Shown: positions 9,375-18,556, counted from the first letter of the stretch. The stretch: DNA of 64,000 bases from Streptomyces sp. NA04227 (GCF_013364195.1 NZ_CP054918.1:4205001-4269000); one strand, 5' to 3'. The notes: generated from the letters alone by a model not told the origin. A program made the numbers and translations.

Positions 9375-9515
9375 GCAAGCACAGCTGAGCAAGCACAGCT
9401 GAGCAAGCACAGCTGAGCAAGCACAGCTGAGCAGGCACAGCCCAGCAAGCACCGCTGAGCGATCACAAACCGAGCAAACGCTGCTGAGCAAACACAGCTG
9501 AGCAAACGCGGCCGG
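9361..9515. repeat. 14-bp tandem repeat seeded by a gene's 3' end
   Basis: GCAAGCACAGCTGA occurs five times without change (9361-9430), then in about six decaying copies to about 9515. The first unit encodes the final Lys-His-Ser and stop of the preceding gene, so the coding end itself has been amplified. The remaining 190 bp to purC holds no gene. Confidence 0.9.
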
Positions 9516-9705
9516 GATCCGCGAACGCGGCCGAGGCCCGCGCGTGCGGTCGGATTCGGCCACCGGCACCGCTGTCGCGAGCGGTGCGCGCCTTCCCCGG
9601 CGGACCGCCCGACGGGCCCGCGCCACGAAAGACCCATCCCGTGGCCAGGGCTCCCGCCGCGATGCGGGAGAATCGAGGCACTGTACTGAACCACGGGGAG
9701 GCACC

Positions 9706-10605
9706 GTGTCCGGATTCGTCGTAAAGCCCGAGCCGCTGGAGGTTCCGGGCCTGGTGCATCTGCACACCGGCAAGGTGCGGGAGCTGTACCGCAACGAGTC
9801 CGGCGACCTGATCATGGTCGCAAGCGACCGGATGTCCGCCTACGACTGGGTGCTGCCCACCGAGATCCCGGACAAGGGGCGGGTCCTCACCCAGCTCTCC
9901 CTGTGGTGGTTCGACCAGCTCGCCGACCTGGCCCCGAACCACGTCATCGGCACCGAACTGCCCGCCGGCGCCCCGGCCGACTGGGCCGGGCGCACGCTGG
10001 TCTGCAAGTCCCTGGACATGGTCCCGGTCGAGTGCGTGGCCCGCGGCTACCTCACCGGTTCCGGCCTCGCCGAGTACAAGCAGTCGCGCACCGTCTGCGG
10101 CCTCGCCCTGCCGCCCGGCCTGGTCGACGGCTCCGAACTGCCCGCGCCGATCTTCACCCCGGCGACCAAGGCCGCGGTCGGCGACCACGACGAGAACGTC
10201 TCGTACGAGGAGGTCGCCCGCCAGGTCGGCGCGGAGACCGCCGCCGACCTGCGCCGCGCCACCATCGACGTGTACGCGCGCGCCCGCGACATCGCCCGCG
10301 ACCGGGGGCTGATCCTCGCCGACACCAAGTTCGAGTTCGGCTTCGAGGGGGACACCCTCGTCCTCGCCGACGAGGTGCTGACCCCGGACTCCTCGCGCTT
10401 CTGGCCCGCCGACGAGTGGCAGCCCGGCCGCGCCCAGCCCTCCTTCGACAAGCAGTACGTACGCGACTGGCTGACCTCCGCCGAATCCGGCTGGGACCGC
10501 GCCTCCGAAACCCCGCCGCCCGCCCTTCCGGAGCGTGTGGTGGAGGCGACGCGAGCGAAGTACGTGGAGGCGTACGAGCGGCTTACGGGCTTGAACTGGC
10601 AGTGA
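9706..10605 (+). CDS. purC: phosphoribosylaminoimidazole-succinocarboxamide synthase (SAICAR synthetase)
   Basis: Adds aspartate to CAIR in purine synthesis. Key motifs: HTGKVRELY near the start, SDRMSAYDWVLPTEIPDKG, VECVARGYLTGSG, ADTKFEFG and DEVLTPDSSRFWP. GTG 9706 follows the ribosome binding site GGGGAGG at 7-nt spacing and gives a 299-residue protein, the family's usual length; longer in-frame starts have no support. It stands alone between the repeat-rich gap and the convergent TetR gene. Confidence 0.97.
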   Translation: MSGFVVKPEPLEVPGLVHLHTGKVRELYRNESGDLIMVASDRMSAYDWVLPTEIPDKGRVLTQLSLWWFDQLADLAPNHVIGTELPAGAPADWAGRTLVCKSLDMVPVECVARGYLTGSGLAEYKQSRTVCGLALPPGLVDGSELPAPIFTPATKAAVGDHDENVSYEEVARQVGAETAADLRRATIDVYARARDIARDRGLILADTKFEFGFEGDTLVLADEVLTPDSSRFWPADEWQPGRAQPSFDKQYVRDWLTSAESGWDRASETPPPALPERVVEATRAKYVEAYERLTGLNWQ

Positions 10606-10737
10606 GTCGGGGCTGACCAGGGGGCGGGGCGCTGAGCTGGAGGCGGGGCGAGGCGCTGAGCCGGAGACGGCGGTGCCGTGGCCCGCGTGATCGCGTCCCC
10701 TGGCGCCCCCGCCCCCCGTTGTCCGGCGCCGGCCCTG

Positions 10738-11343
10738 CTATCCCGCGCCACTGCCTCGGGTCAGCGGGGCGAGCGCCGCGTCCACCGTTTTCCGTAGGCT
10801 CCGGGCGCTCGCTCCGGCGCGTGAGCGTACGTTCACGCCGTACGCGAGCAGGGCGAGAACCTCGGCGTACGCGGCCGGGTCGGTGCCCTCGGTGAGCTGA
10901 CCGAGGGCCGCCGCACGGGTGAGCGCGGCGCGCATGGCGTTCCGCAGTGCCCGGTGATGAGCGTCGAGCAGCTTGTGCACCTCGGGGTCGGGGCCCGTCG
11001 CGGCGCCCGTCTGGGCGTTGACGATCATGCAGCCCCAGCCCGCGCGTTCGCCGGTGCAGCGCACCGCGACCAGGCCCGCGAAGAACTCCCGTATCGCGGG
11101 CAACCCCCGCTCGTCCCGGCTCAGTTGCTCGAAGGCGGGCAGCGACCGGTGGTGCAGATAGCGGCGCAGGGCGGCCGCGTACAGCGCGTCCTTGCCGCCG
11201 AAAGTCCCGTACAGGCTGGACCGGTTGAGCCCCGTCGCGGCCGTGACCGCCTGGATCGAGGTGGCCGGTCCGCCCTGTTGCCAGAACAGTTCCTCGACGC
11301 GTTCCAGCGCCTGTTCGGGGTCGAAGTGCTTGATGTCCGGCAT
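10738..11343 (-). CDS. TetR/AcrR-family repressor
   Basis: 201 residues. The N-terminal helix-turn-helix is typical: ALERVEELFWQQGG, TSIQAVTAATGLNRSSLYGTFGGKDALYAAAL, followed by a ligand-binding domain. ATG 11343 gives the expected short N-terminus (PDIKHFDPEQALE). It is divergent from the peroxiredoxin-like gene at 11588, and two matching palindromes lie in the gap, so it probably represses itself and that gene. The inducer is unknown; an electrophile or oxidant would suit the target. Confidence 0.92.
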   Translation of the reverse strand: MPDIKHFDPEQALERVEELFWQQGGPATSIQAVTAATGLNRSSLYGTFGGKDALYAAALRRYLHHRSLPAFEQLSRDERGLPAIREFFAGLVAVRCTGERAGWGCMIVNAQTGAATGPDPEVHKLLDAHHRALRNAMRAALTRAAALGQLTEGTDPAAYAEVLALLAYGVNVRSRAGASARSLRKTVDAALAPLTRGSGAG

Positions 11344-11396
11344 GAGTTGGGCTCGGGCTTCCGTGCGGGGCGGGCGGGGACCGGGGCGGCGCCGTA

Positions 11397-11416
11397 CTTG
11401 AAACGACTGTTCCAAG
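11397..11416. promoter_or_regulatory. TetR operator 1
   Basis: Palindrome CTTGAAACGACTGTTCCAAG, 54 bp upstream of the tetR start. It shares the pattern TGAAACGANYGTTCCAAG with the site at 11475, 78 bp away centre to centre. Size and symmetry fit TetR-family operators; binding is inferred. Confidence 0.72.
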
Positions 11417-11474
11417 ATAGTCCCCGGGGGCCCTTGACGTACGACTGTCGGGCGCAGCAGTCTGGTGGTCCGAT

Positions 11475-11494
11475 CCTGAAACGATCGTTCCAAG
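11475..11494. promoter_or_regulatory. TetR operator 2
   Basis: Palindrome CCTGAAACGATCGTTCCAAG, 93 bp upstream of the peroxiredoxin-like gene. It is nearly identical to the site at 11397. One operator faces each gene of the divergent pair. Confidence 0.72.
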
Positions 11495-11587
11495 TTGATT
11501 CCGGGGCGAGCCGAGCGCCGGAAAACGTGTGCCGGACAAACGTGTGCCGGACAAGCGAGTGCACCGGCCGAATAGGGGGCGGAATTC

Positions 11588-12250
11588 ATGAGCCGTAGCC
11601 TGCGCGAGGAATTACGAGAGCTGTACGAGAACGGTCATCTGAAGCTGCCCGAGGACGTGCTCAAGGTGATGAGCGAGGGCGCGTTGGAGCTCGTGGAGTC
11701 GGGCATGCGGGCGCACGCGCTGTCCGTGGGGGCGGCCGCACCGCGCTTCACGCTGCCGACCGCCTCGGGCCGTACGGCCGCCCTGGACGACCTGCTCGCC
11801 GAGGGCCCCGTCGTCCTCACCTTCTACCGCGGCGCCTGGTGCCCGTACTGCAACCTCGCGCTGCGCGCCCTGCAACGGCACCTCGACGCGTTCACCGCCC
11901 GGGGCGCCCGCCTGGTGGCGATCTCCCCGCAGATCCCGGACGAGTCGCTGGCCCTCTCCGAGCGGGAGAGCCTCGGCTTCGACGTGCTCAGCGACATCGG
12001 CTCCGAGGTAGCCGAGCGGTTCGGCATCGCCTTCGACCTCTCCGCGGACCTCGGCGCCCTGTACGACCGGCTGGGCTTTGACCTCCAGCGCGTCAACGAC
12101 GGCCACGCCCGCACCCTGCCGCTGCCCGCCACGTACGTCATCGACCGCGAGGGCGTCATCCGCTGGGCCTTCGTCGAGACCGACTACACCGTGCGCGCCG
12201 AGCCCGCGGACATCCTGGCGGCGCTCGACGGCCTCGGCGGCGCGGAGTAG
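11588..12250 (+). CDS. peroxiredoxin-like (AhpC/TSA family) protein, bldA codon
   Basis: Thiol peroxidase of the thioredoxin-fold AhpC/TSA family. 220 residues: a helical N-terminal 45 residues, then APRFTLPTASGRTAALDDLL and the active-site region TFYRGAWCPYCNLALRAL with Cys85 and Cys88 in a CxxC; the first cysteine matches the peroxidatic position. It would reduce peroxides or link to thioredoxin in the cytosol. The start has AGGGGG 8 nt upstream. Codon 9 is TTA (11612-11614), the only TTA I found in a gene here, so translation should need the bldA tRNA. Divergent from, and probably repressed by, the TetR gene. Confidence 0.88.
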   Translation: MSRSLREELRELYENGHLKLPEDVLKVMSEGALELVESGMRAHALSVGAAAPRFTLPTASGRTAALDDLLAEGPVVLTFYRGAWCPYCNLALRALQRHLDAFTARGARLVAISPQIPDESLALSERESLGFDVLSDIGSEVAERFGIAFDLSADLGALYDRLGFDLQRVNDGHARTLPLPATYVIDREGVIRWAFVETDYTVRAEPADILAALDGLGGAE

Positions 12251-12371
12251 TGCTGGAGCAGTAGTGCCGGAGCGCGACCGGCCCGGGTGACGCTGCGGCC
12301 GAAGCTTGACGAGCGGGGCGGCTGGGCTGCTGGGCGGCCGAGTGGCCGGGCTGTCACGCGGGCAGCAGAAA

Positions 12372-12403
12372 AGGCCCCTGTCCGGTGATCCGGGCGGGGG
12401 CCT
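12372..12403 (-). terminator. terminator of tRNA-Gly copy 1
   Basis: On the minus strand AGGCCCC...GGGGCCT closes a hairpin followed by TTTTC, about 25 nt after the tRNA 3' end. Confidence 0.75.
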
Positions 12404-12430
12404 CACTGTCGTACTGAACTGCTGAACTGG

Positions 12431-12503
12431 AGCGAACGACGAGGTTCGAACTCGCGACCTCAACCTTGGCAAGGTTGCGCTCTACCAACTGAGCTACGTT
12501 CGC
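12431..12503 (-). tRNA. tRNA-Gly (GCC), copy 1
   Basis: Full cloverleaf: acceptor GCGAACG/CGTTCGC, D arm GCTCAGTTGGTAGAGC, anticodon stem CAACC/GGTTG with loop TTGCCAA, and T arm with GTTCGAA. The anticodon GCC reads GGC and GGU glycine codons. Discriminator T is followed by an encoded CCA (12428-12430). The 73-nt body is identical to that at 17188-17260, which lacks an encoded CCA. Confidence 0.96.
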
Positions 12504-12525
12504 ATGCGCCGTGGCGCGTCATCCA

Positions 12526-13305
12526 CTATACCCAACCGCGAGAGCGCGCGAGCCGGACCGCGGCATGACGGTTCTCGGCCCCGAGTTTGCCGGCGGCGGA
12601 GGACAGGTAGTTGCGGACGGTGCCCTGGGAGAGGCGGGCGCGTTCGGCGATCTCGGACACCGGCGCTCCGTCCGCGGCGAGTTCCAGCACCTCGGCCTCC
12701 CGCGCGGTCAGCGGTGAGTCGCCCGCGGAGATCGCGTCGGCCGCCAAGTCGGGGTCCACATAACGGTTTCCGGCGTGCACGGTACGGATGATCTCGGCGA
12801 GGCCCTGTGCGCTGACCGTTTTCGGAACGAAGCCGCGTACGCCCGCCGCAAGGGCCCGCTTGAGGTGTCCGGGCCGCCCATGACTGGTCACGATCAGCGA
12901 CCGGCACCCGGGCAGTTCCTCGCGCAGCCTTGTGGCCACACTCACACCGTCGGCGCCGGGCATCTGCAGATCGAGTACGGCGACGTCGGGCACATGCGCC
13001 CGGGCCATCGCCAGCGCCTCCGGACCGGACGCCGCCTCGGCCACCACGAGCAGGTCGTCCTCCAGCGCGAGCAGCGCCGCGAGCGCTCCCCGGATCAGAT
13101 GCTCGTCGTCGGCGAGGAGTACGCGTACGGCAGCACCGGAACCGGAGTCTCCGATTCCGATGTTGTCTGCGCTCGCGCGGGAGTCCGAGCCCACGCCCGA
13201 GCCCGCACCCGCGCCGGAGCCCGAGCCCGCGTGCGAGCCCGCGTGCGAGCCTTGCCCCGCGGCCTCGCCGCCCCCGTCCGCCGGGCCCACGATGCCCTGG
13301 ATCAC
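12526..13305 (-). CDS. NarL/FixJ-type response regulator
   Basis: 259 residues. A Gly/Ser/Ala/His-rich leader of about 58 residues precedes the receiver domain (VRVLLADDEHLIRG, phospho-acceptor in VAVLDLQMPG, VTSHG, FVPKTVS) and a LuxR-type DNA-binding domain (LTAREAEVLELAADGAPVSEIAERARLSQGTVRNYLSSAAGKL). GTG 13305 overlaps the kinase stop as GTGA, supporting translational coupling and the long N-terminus, although the leader is unusual for the family. Last gene of the ABC-kinase-regulator operon; probably controls the exporter genes through the dyad at 16890. Confidence 0.92.
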   Translation of the reverse strand: MIQGIVGPADGGGEAAGQGSHAGSHAGSGSGAGAGSGVGSDSRASADNIGIGDSGSGAAVRVLLADDEHLIRGALAALLALEDDLLVVAEAASGPEALAMARAHVPDVAVLDLQMPGADGVSVATRLREELPGCRSLIVTSHGRPGHLKRALAAGVRGFVPKTVSAQGLAEIIRTVHAGNRYVDPDLAADAISAGDSPLTAREAEVLELAADGAPVSEIAERARLSQGTVRNYLSSAAGKLGAENRHAAVRLARSRGWV

Positions 13306-14792
13306 GCCGCCTCCTCGCCGTCCGCAGCACGCTTCGTCATGTACGTCCCACCGTCCGCCGTCGCTGGGCGGTCCTGGTCCAGGCCGTGGCCCAGGCCCGG
13401 GCCCGGGCCCTGTTCCTGCTCTCTCTCCGGCCCGTCCGCACCGAGAGAAGCCTCCCCGTGGGAAGCCGTCCCGAGGGAACCCGCCCCGCGCCCACTCCCG
13501 CCCGTCTGACCCGGCGACCCGCCGGCCCCCCGTACCGGCACCTCAGCAACCACACGGAACCGCCCGCCCACCACCGGCCCGGCGCTCAGGCTCCCGTCCA
13601 CCACCGCGAGCCGCTCCCGCAGCCCAGCCAGCCCGGACCCGCCCGATCCCGGCGTTCGGGCCCCTGCCACCGTCGTCCCAGACGTGGCTGTCGTGGCGGT
13701 CGCCCCCGCCCCGTCCCGCACCCCGTCGTTCTCCACCGTCAGCCTCGCCCGGTCACCGTCGACGGTCAGCGCGATGACGCACGTACGCGCGTCGCCGTGG
13801 CGCAGGACGTTCGTGGCGGCCTCGCGGACCACCCAGCCGAGGGCCGAGCGGGCCTCGCCGGGTAGGAGGCCCGCGGCGGCGGTGCCGGAGACGGCGCAGT
13901 CGATGCCCGCGGCGGTCAACACGCCCTGGGCGCCGGCCAGTTCGGTGTCGACGGCGACTCCGCGATAGCCGCGTACGACCTCGCGTACCTCGCGCTGCGA
14001 CTCCTGGGCGATGCGCTGCGCCTCGATCATCTGCTCCACGGCCTCGGGGCGGGAGCGGCGGGCGAGCTGGACGGCCAGCTCGCTCTTGAGGGCGATGACG
14101 GCGAGGTTGCGGCCGAGGATGTCGTGCAGGTCGCGGCCGAAGCGCAGCCGCTCCTCGGCGACCGCGAGCCGGGCCCGGGTCTCCTTGGCCTCGTCGAGCG
14201 CGTACACGGCCCTGAGCAGCCAGACCGAGAAACCCGAGGTGAAGGCCAGGAACCCGCCGCTAATCAGTACCGCGAGACCGGCCGCGAGCACCTCGCCGCC
14301 GGACTGCCCGACCGGCACGCAGATCAGCGCGGCCGCCACGGCCACCCCGACCACCAGGCCCGGCAGCCGCTTGTGCCGCCGCACGCCGAGCGAGGCGATC
14401 CCGAGGCCGAAGGCGATCATGCCGAAGTACATCTGGCCTCCGGCCCGGCCGACTCCGCCGCCCGGCGCGTGCAGCGCGAGGGCGAGCACGGTCACGGCGG
14501 CGACGAGGGTGGACACGGACAGGACGACCAGCCGCCGCACCGGCCGGGGACGGCGCCCGAGGACCCAGTCCAGGCTGGCCGGGATGGTCACCATGCACAG
14601 CAGCGCGTGCACGGTCACGATCAGCAGCAGCGCGGTGGCCAGCGGCGTCGAGACCTCGCCGAAGCCGGTCGGCCCGAACGTGAAGATCTCGGTCGTGGCG
14701 ATGAAGTAGTAGCACCACCGCGTGTATGCCTCGACCTTCGCCGGTGTGCTCTTGCCCCGCCACCACCTGCCGGGCTTTTCCATGGCCTTCAT
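13302..14792 (-). CDS. sensor histidine kinase (NarL-system type, HisKA_3)
   Basis: 496 residues with about six N-terminal membrane segments (within residues 25-180), a short linker, the dimerisation/phosphoacceptor motif ERLRFGRDLHDILGRNLAVIALKSEL with its histidine, and an HATPase domain (VVREAATNVLRHGDA, GSGGSGLAGLRERL). Start ATG 14792 is 71 bp after the permease stop with GAGGA upstream; ATG 14783 is an alternative. The C-terminal 80 residues are a Gly/Glu/Gln/Pro-rich low-complexity tail. It partners with the overlapping response regulator and probably senses a compound or envelope stress handled by the ABC exporter. Confidence 0.92.
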   Translation of the reverse strand: MKAMEKPGRWWRGKSTPAKVEAYTRWCYYFIATTEIFTFGPTGFGEVSTPLATALLLIVTVHALLCMVTIPASLDWVLGRRPRPVRRLVVLSVSTLVAAVTVLALALHAPGGGVGRAGGQMYFGMIAFGLGIASLGVRRHKRLPGLVVGVAVAAALICVPVGQSGGEVLAAGLAVLISGGFLAFTSGFSVWLLRAVYALDEAKETRARLAVAEERLRFGRDLHDILGRNLAVIALKSELAVQLARRSRPEAVEQMIEAQRIAQESQREVREVVRGYRGVAVDTELAGAQGVLTAAGIDCAVSGTAAAGLLPGEARSALGWVVREAATNVLRHGDARTCVIALTVDGDRARLTVENDGVRDGAGATATTATSGTTVAGARTPGSGGSGLAGLRERLAVVDGSLSAGPVVGGRFRVVAEVPVRGAGGSPGQTGGSGRGAGSLGTASHGEASLGADGPEREQEQGPGPGLGHGLDQDRPATADGGTYMTKRAADGEEAA

Positions 14793-14863
14793 ACGCGCCT
14801 GTTCCTCACCCGAGTTCTTGTCCGCGGCCTGGCCGCCGCTGCCGTTCGTCGCCCCGGCCCAGG

Positions 14864-15771
14864 TCAGCGGCGGGGCTCCCAGCGGAACCACCGTCGCACA
14901 GCGAAGCAGCACACGACGATCCAGGCCAGCGCGGTCGCCGTGGCGCCCAGCGTCTCGTACCCGGAGAGGTCGCCGGTCCATCCGGCCCGGATCAGTTGCA
15001 CGGCCGGGGACAGCGGCAGCAGTTCGCACACGCCGGCCACGCGGTCGGGCATCACCTCCAGCGGGACGGTGATCCCGGAGCCGAGCATCGCGACCAGCAG
15101 GAACGGCATCACGGTGACGCCCGCGCTCTCCACGGTCCGGGTGAAACTCGCGGTCAGCGCGCCGAGCACGGCACACAGCGCCAGGCCGAGCAGGACACCG
15201 AGCAGCGCGAGGTGCGGCGCCTCGGGCGCCTCGACGCCGAGCAGCAGCGCACAGCCGACCGCGACGAGCAGGCACTGCACGAACCCGACGGCGGCCGCGG
15301 GCACCGAGGCCCCGGCCAGGACCTCGGCGTCGCTCGCCTCGCCGGTACGCAGCCGCTTCAGTACGAGTTCCTCGCGGCGTGCGACAAAGGTGGTCGTCAA
15401 CGCGGTGTAGACGGCGAACAGCAGCGAGAAGCCCATCGCGGCGGGCAGCAGCACCTCCGCGAGGTCGAGTCCCGCCTTGTCCAGATCCATGTTCTCGGTA
15501 CCGGAGCGCACGGTCAGCGGGAGCACGAACGGTACGAAGAGCGCCGTGAACAGCGTGCCCCGGTTGCGCAGAAACAGCGCCACCTCGGCCCGCGCCAGCG
15601 CGCCCACCCGCCCCCGCGCCGTAGTGCGCGCCCCACCACCCGCCACGGGGGCACCCACGCGCGCCCCGCCCTCGGCGACCGAACCGACCGAATCGGCTGC
15701 ACCAGCTGAACTCGCTGAACCGACCGAACTCGCCTTACCGGCAGAGAACTTACGTTCCGTACGTTCCGCAC

Positions 15772-15775
<4 letters not shown>
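14864..15775 (-). CDS. ABC-2 type exporter permease
   Basis: 303 residues. After a 55-residue Ser/Ala/Gly-rich cytosolic leader come six membrane segments (from GTLFTALFVPFVLPLTV to ALAWIVVCCFAVRRW) with the ABC-2 pattern, including the central VARREELVLKRLRTGEASDAEVLAG loop. GTG 15775 overlaps the ATPase stop as GTGA. With the upstream ATPase it forms a DrrAB-like exporter for drugs, lipids or peptides; the substrate is not predictable. Confidence 0.9.
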
Positions 15776-16845
<1,070 letters not shown>

Positions 16846-16889
16846 GCCTTCGAGCCTCCCCGCCGCCGGGCCTCATCGGCAGTGCGCAC

Positions 16890-16917
16890 TGTCATCGGCC
16901 CGCATGACAAATGTCAG
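16890..16917. promoter_or_regulatory. putative response-regulator operator for the ABC operon
   Basis: Three half-sites: TGTCAT (16890-16895), 8 nt, ATGACA (16904-16909), AA, TGTCAG (16912-16917). They form two overlapping dyads just upstream of the ATPase gene. Inverted half-sites of this kind fit a NarL-type regulator dimer; that the local regulator binds here is inferred. Confidence 0.5.
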
Positions 16918-16921
16918 ACGC

Positions 16922-17118
16922 GGGTGAAGCGACGACAAGCGACCACAAGCGGCCACAAGCGACCACAGGGGAAAGCCGGGAATCAGCAGTAGCGGCGGCA
17001 GGAAGCAACGGGCAACACGCAACGGGCGAGAGACAACAGGTAACCGGCAACAGCCGCCGCGCAAGAAGCACAACGAGCAACCCACAACCCACAACTCGCG
17101 ACTCGCAACCCACAACGC
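16922..17118. repeat. low-complexity ACA/CAA-rich repeat tract
   Basis: Four adjacent 10-bp units like CGACCACAAG (16926-16967) are followed by degenerate GCAACGGGCAAC/CACAACC repeats up to the tRNA terminator. No gene is visible. The tract separates the ABC operon from the tRNA genes. Confidence 0.7.
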
Positions 17119-17120
17119 AA

Positions 17121-17148
17121 GAAGTCCCGGTCCGAAGACCGGGACTTC
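17121..17148 (-). terminator. terminator of the tRNA-Gly pair
   Basis: Perfect 12-bp stem GAAGTCCCGGTC/GACCGGGACTTC around a 4-nt loop (TTCG on the minus strand). It lies 40 nt after the tRNA at 17188 and is followed on the minus strand by TTGCGTT. Confidence 0.85.
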
Positions 17149-17187
17149 ATCCGTTCACTGCACTTTTACTGCTCTGTGCATCTACAG

Positions 17188-17260
17188 AGCGAACGACGAG
17201 GTTCGAACTCGCGACCTCAACCTTGGCAAGGTTGCGCTCTACCAACTGAGCTACGTTCGC
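17188..17260 (-). tRNA. tRNA-Gly (GCC), copy 2
   Basis: Identical to 12431-12503 over all 73 nt, but followed by CTG instead of an encoded CCA, so CCA must be added enzymatically. It is probably cotranscribed with the tRNA-Gly at 17341. Confidence 0.96.
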
Positions 17261-17340
17261 ATTGCCTCCGACCGGCTCTCACCGATCGGCGCGAGCACCA
17301 GCCTACCCCATCCACAAGAGTGGTCGGTCCGGCGGTGCAG

Positions 17341-17412
17341 AGCGGGTGACAGGAATTGCACACTGCGCCTCCCCCTTGGAAAGGGGGTGTTCTACTACTG
17401 AACTACACCCGC
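17341..17412 (-). tRNA. tRNA-Gly (TCC)
   Basis: Acceptor GCGGGTG/CACCCGC, anticodon stem CCCCC/GGGGG with loop TTTCCAA; anticodon TCC reads GGA and GGG. No encoded CCA. 80 nt upstream of the tRNA-Gly (GCC) copy 2 on the same strand. Confidence 0.95.
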
Positions 17413-17581
17413 ACGTTCGTGAGGCCCGGCCTTTCGGCCTCGCCCCTCGGCGTGCTCCAGACTTTAGCTGACCTGCGGGGGTGCAGCGCAAGTCGGCTGC
17501 GTCCGGGGGCTGTTCCGATGGCCGCGGGCGGCCGGTGCCGACCGCCCGCGAAGTCCCCTGTGCCGAACCGGAACCCGCTGT

Positions 17582-17899
17582 TCAGCGGGCCGCTTCGAAG
17601 GCCTCGTAGACCTTCTTGGGGATGCGGCCGCGCGGCGGGACATCCATCTTGTGCGAGCGGGCCCAGGCGCGGACGGCGGCGGGATCCGGGGTGACGGCGG
17701 TGTGTGTGAAGGCCTTGCCGGACTTCGCCTGCTTGCGGCCCGCGTCGACGTAGGGCGCGAGCGCCTCGCGCAGTTTCGAGGCGTTCGTCTTGCTGAGGTC
17801 GATCTCGTACGACTTGCCGTCCAGGCCGAAGGCGATGGTTTCCGCCGCTTCTCCGCCGTCGATGTCGTCAAAGAGTGTGACCACGACACGCTGCGCCAC
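17582..17899 (-). CDS. lsrL: Lsr2-family nucleoid protein (LsrL-type)
   Basis: 105-residue xenogeneic-silencer-like protein that bridges DNA and prefers AT-rich sequence. The N-terminal dimerisation domain begins MAQRVVVTLFDDIDGGEAAETI; the C-terminal DNA-binding part has AVRAWARSHKMDVPPRGRIPKKVYEAF with the RGR minor-groove hook. Streptomyces carry two paralogues; the one next to purS is called LsrL, and the position here matches. GTG 17899 has GAAGGGA about 10 nt upstream. Divergent from purSQL across a 405-bp, comparatively AT-rich gap. Confidence 0.93.
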   Translation of the reverse strand: MAQRVVVTLFDDIDGGEAAETIAFGLDGKSYEIDLSKTNASKLREALAPYVDAGRKQAKSGKAFTHTAVTPDPAAVRAWARSHKMDVPPRGRIPKKVYEAFEAAR

Positions 17900-18304
17900 G
17901 AATATCGGTCCCTTCGCGCGGCATCAACGGGCTTGACGTGCCCGTTTGCCGACTGTCCGGCTGTCCCTGGGAAAATCCCCCAGTAAGTGATTTCCTTTCT
18001 ACAGGGCCCGGCATTGCATTGTGAAGCCCTCAGAAATATCTCTGCGTGTCTGCACACAATCTGCGCCGGACCATTTCCCTGGGGTTTCTCGGGTGTTTGT
18101 CGGGTGCTTGTTGGGGGGTTTCGACCCGGCTGCCCCCGCGTTAGGCGCATGGACGTGATGGACGTCTCGTGGGAAGCTACGAATCTACTCGCGTAGAATT
18201 TTCGGCGGATAGTTCCAGGTAGTCTGAAGGGACCTTGCAGGAATCTGAAGGGACCTTGCAGGAAGCTGCGGGAACCTGCTCAGCACCACACACCGGGAGT
18301 GCCA
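17900..18304. other. lsrL-purS divergent control region
   Basis: 405 bp without a gene. It is AT-richer than its surroundings (for example 17985-18070), as expected for the promoter of an Lsr2-family gene that may bind its own region. A candidate -10 for purS, TAGAAT (18194-18199), sits inside the dyad CTACG...CGTAG (18173-18197). A 21-bp sequence is directly repeated at 18223-18243 and 18244-18264 in the purS leader. Confidence 0.5.
18223..18264. repeat. 21-bp direct repeat in the purS leader
   Basis: Two head-to-tail copies of TCTGAAGGGACCTTGCAGGA plus A, ending 40 nt before the purS start. A possible regulator site or RNA element; the role is unknown. Confidence 0.8.
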
Positions 18305-18556
18305 GTGGCACGCGTCGTAGTCGACGTCATGCTCAAGCCGGAGATCCTCGACCCCCAGGGCCAGGCCGTTCAGCGTGCGCTGCCGCGCCTCGGCTTCCAG
18401 GGCATCTCCGACGTACGTCAGGGAAAGCGCTTCGAACTCGAAGTGGACGGGCCGGTTGACGACGCCGCGCTCGCCCGAATCCACGAGCTCGCCGAAACCT
18501 TCCTCGCCAACACCGTGATCGAAAACTTCACCGTGAAGGTCGAGGAGGAAAAGTGA
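18305..18556 (+). CDS. purS: phosphoribosylformylglycinamidine synthase subunit PurS
   Basis: 83-residue small subunit that holds the PurL-PurQ complex together for FGAM synthesis. Conserved [22 protein letters not shown] and VRQGKRFEL are present. GTG 18305 is preferred over GTG 18299 because GGGAG lies 5 nt before it and the family N-terminus begins at ARVVV. Its stop overlaps the purQ start (GTGA). Confidence 0.96.
   Translation: MARVVVDVMLKPEILDPQGQAVQRALPRLGFQGISDVRQGKRFELEVDGPVDDAALARIHELAETFLANTVIENFTVKVEEEK

Noticed and set aside
8662..9438. Leu/Cys-repeat peptide on the minus strand across the 14-bp array
   Set aside because: Product of reading the tandem repeat; the rest of the frame is antisense to the amidase-like gene.
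9361..9515. CRISPR array
   Set aside because: Units are 14 bp and directly adjoining, without spacers; no cas genes in the window.
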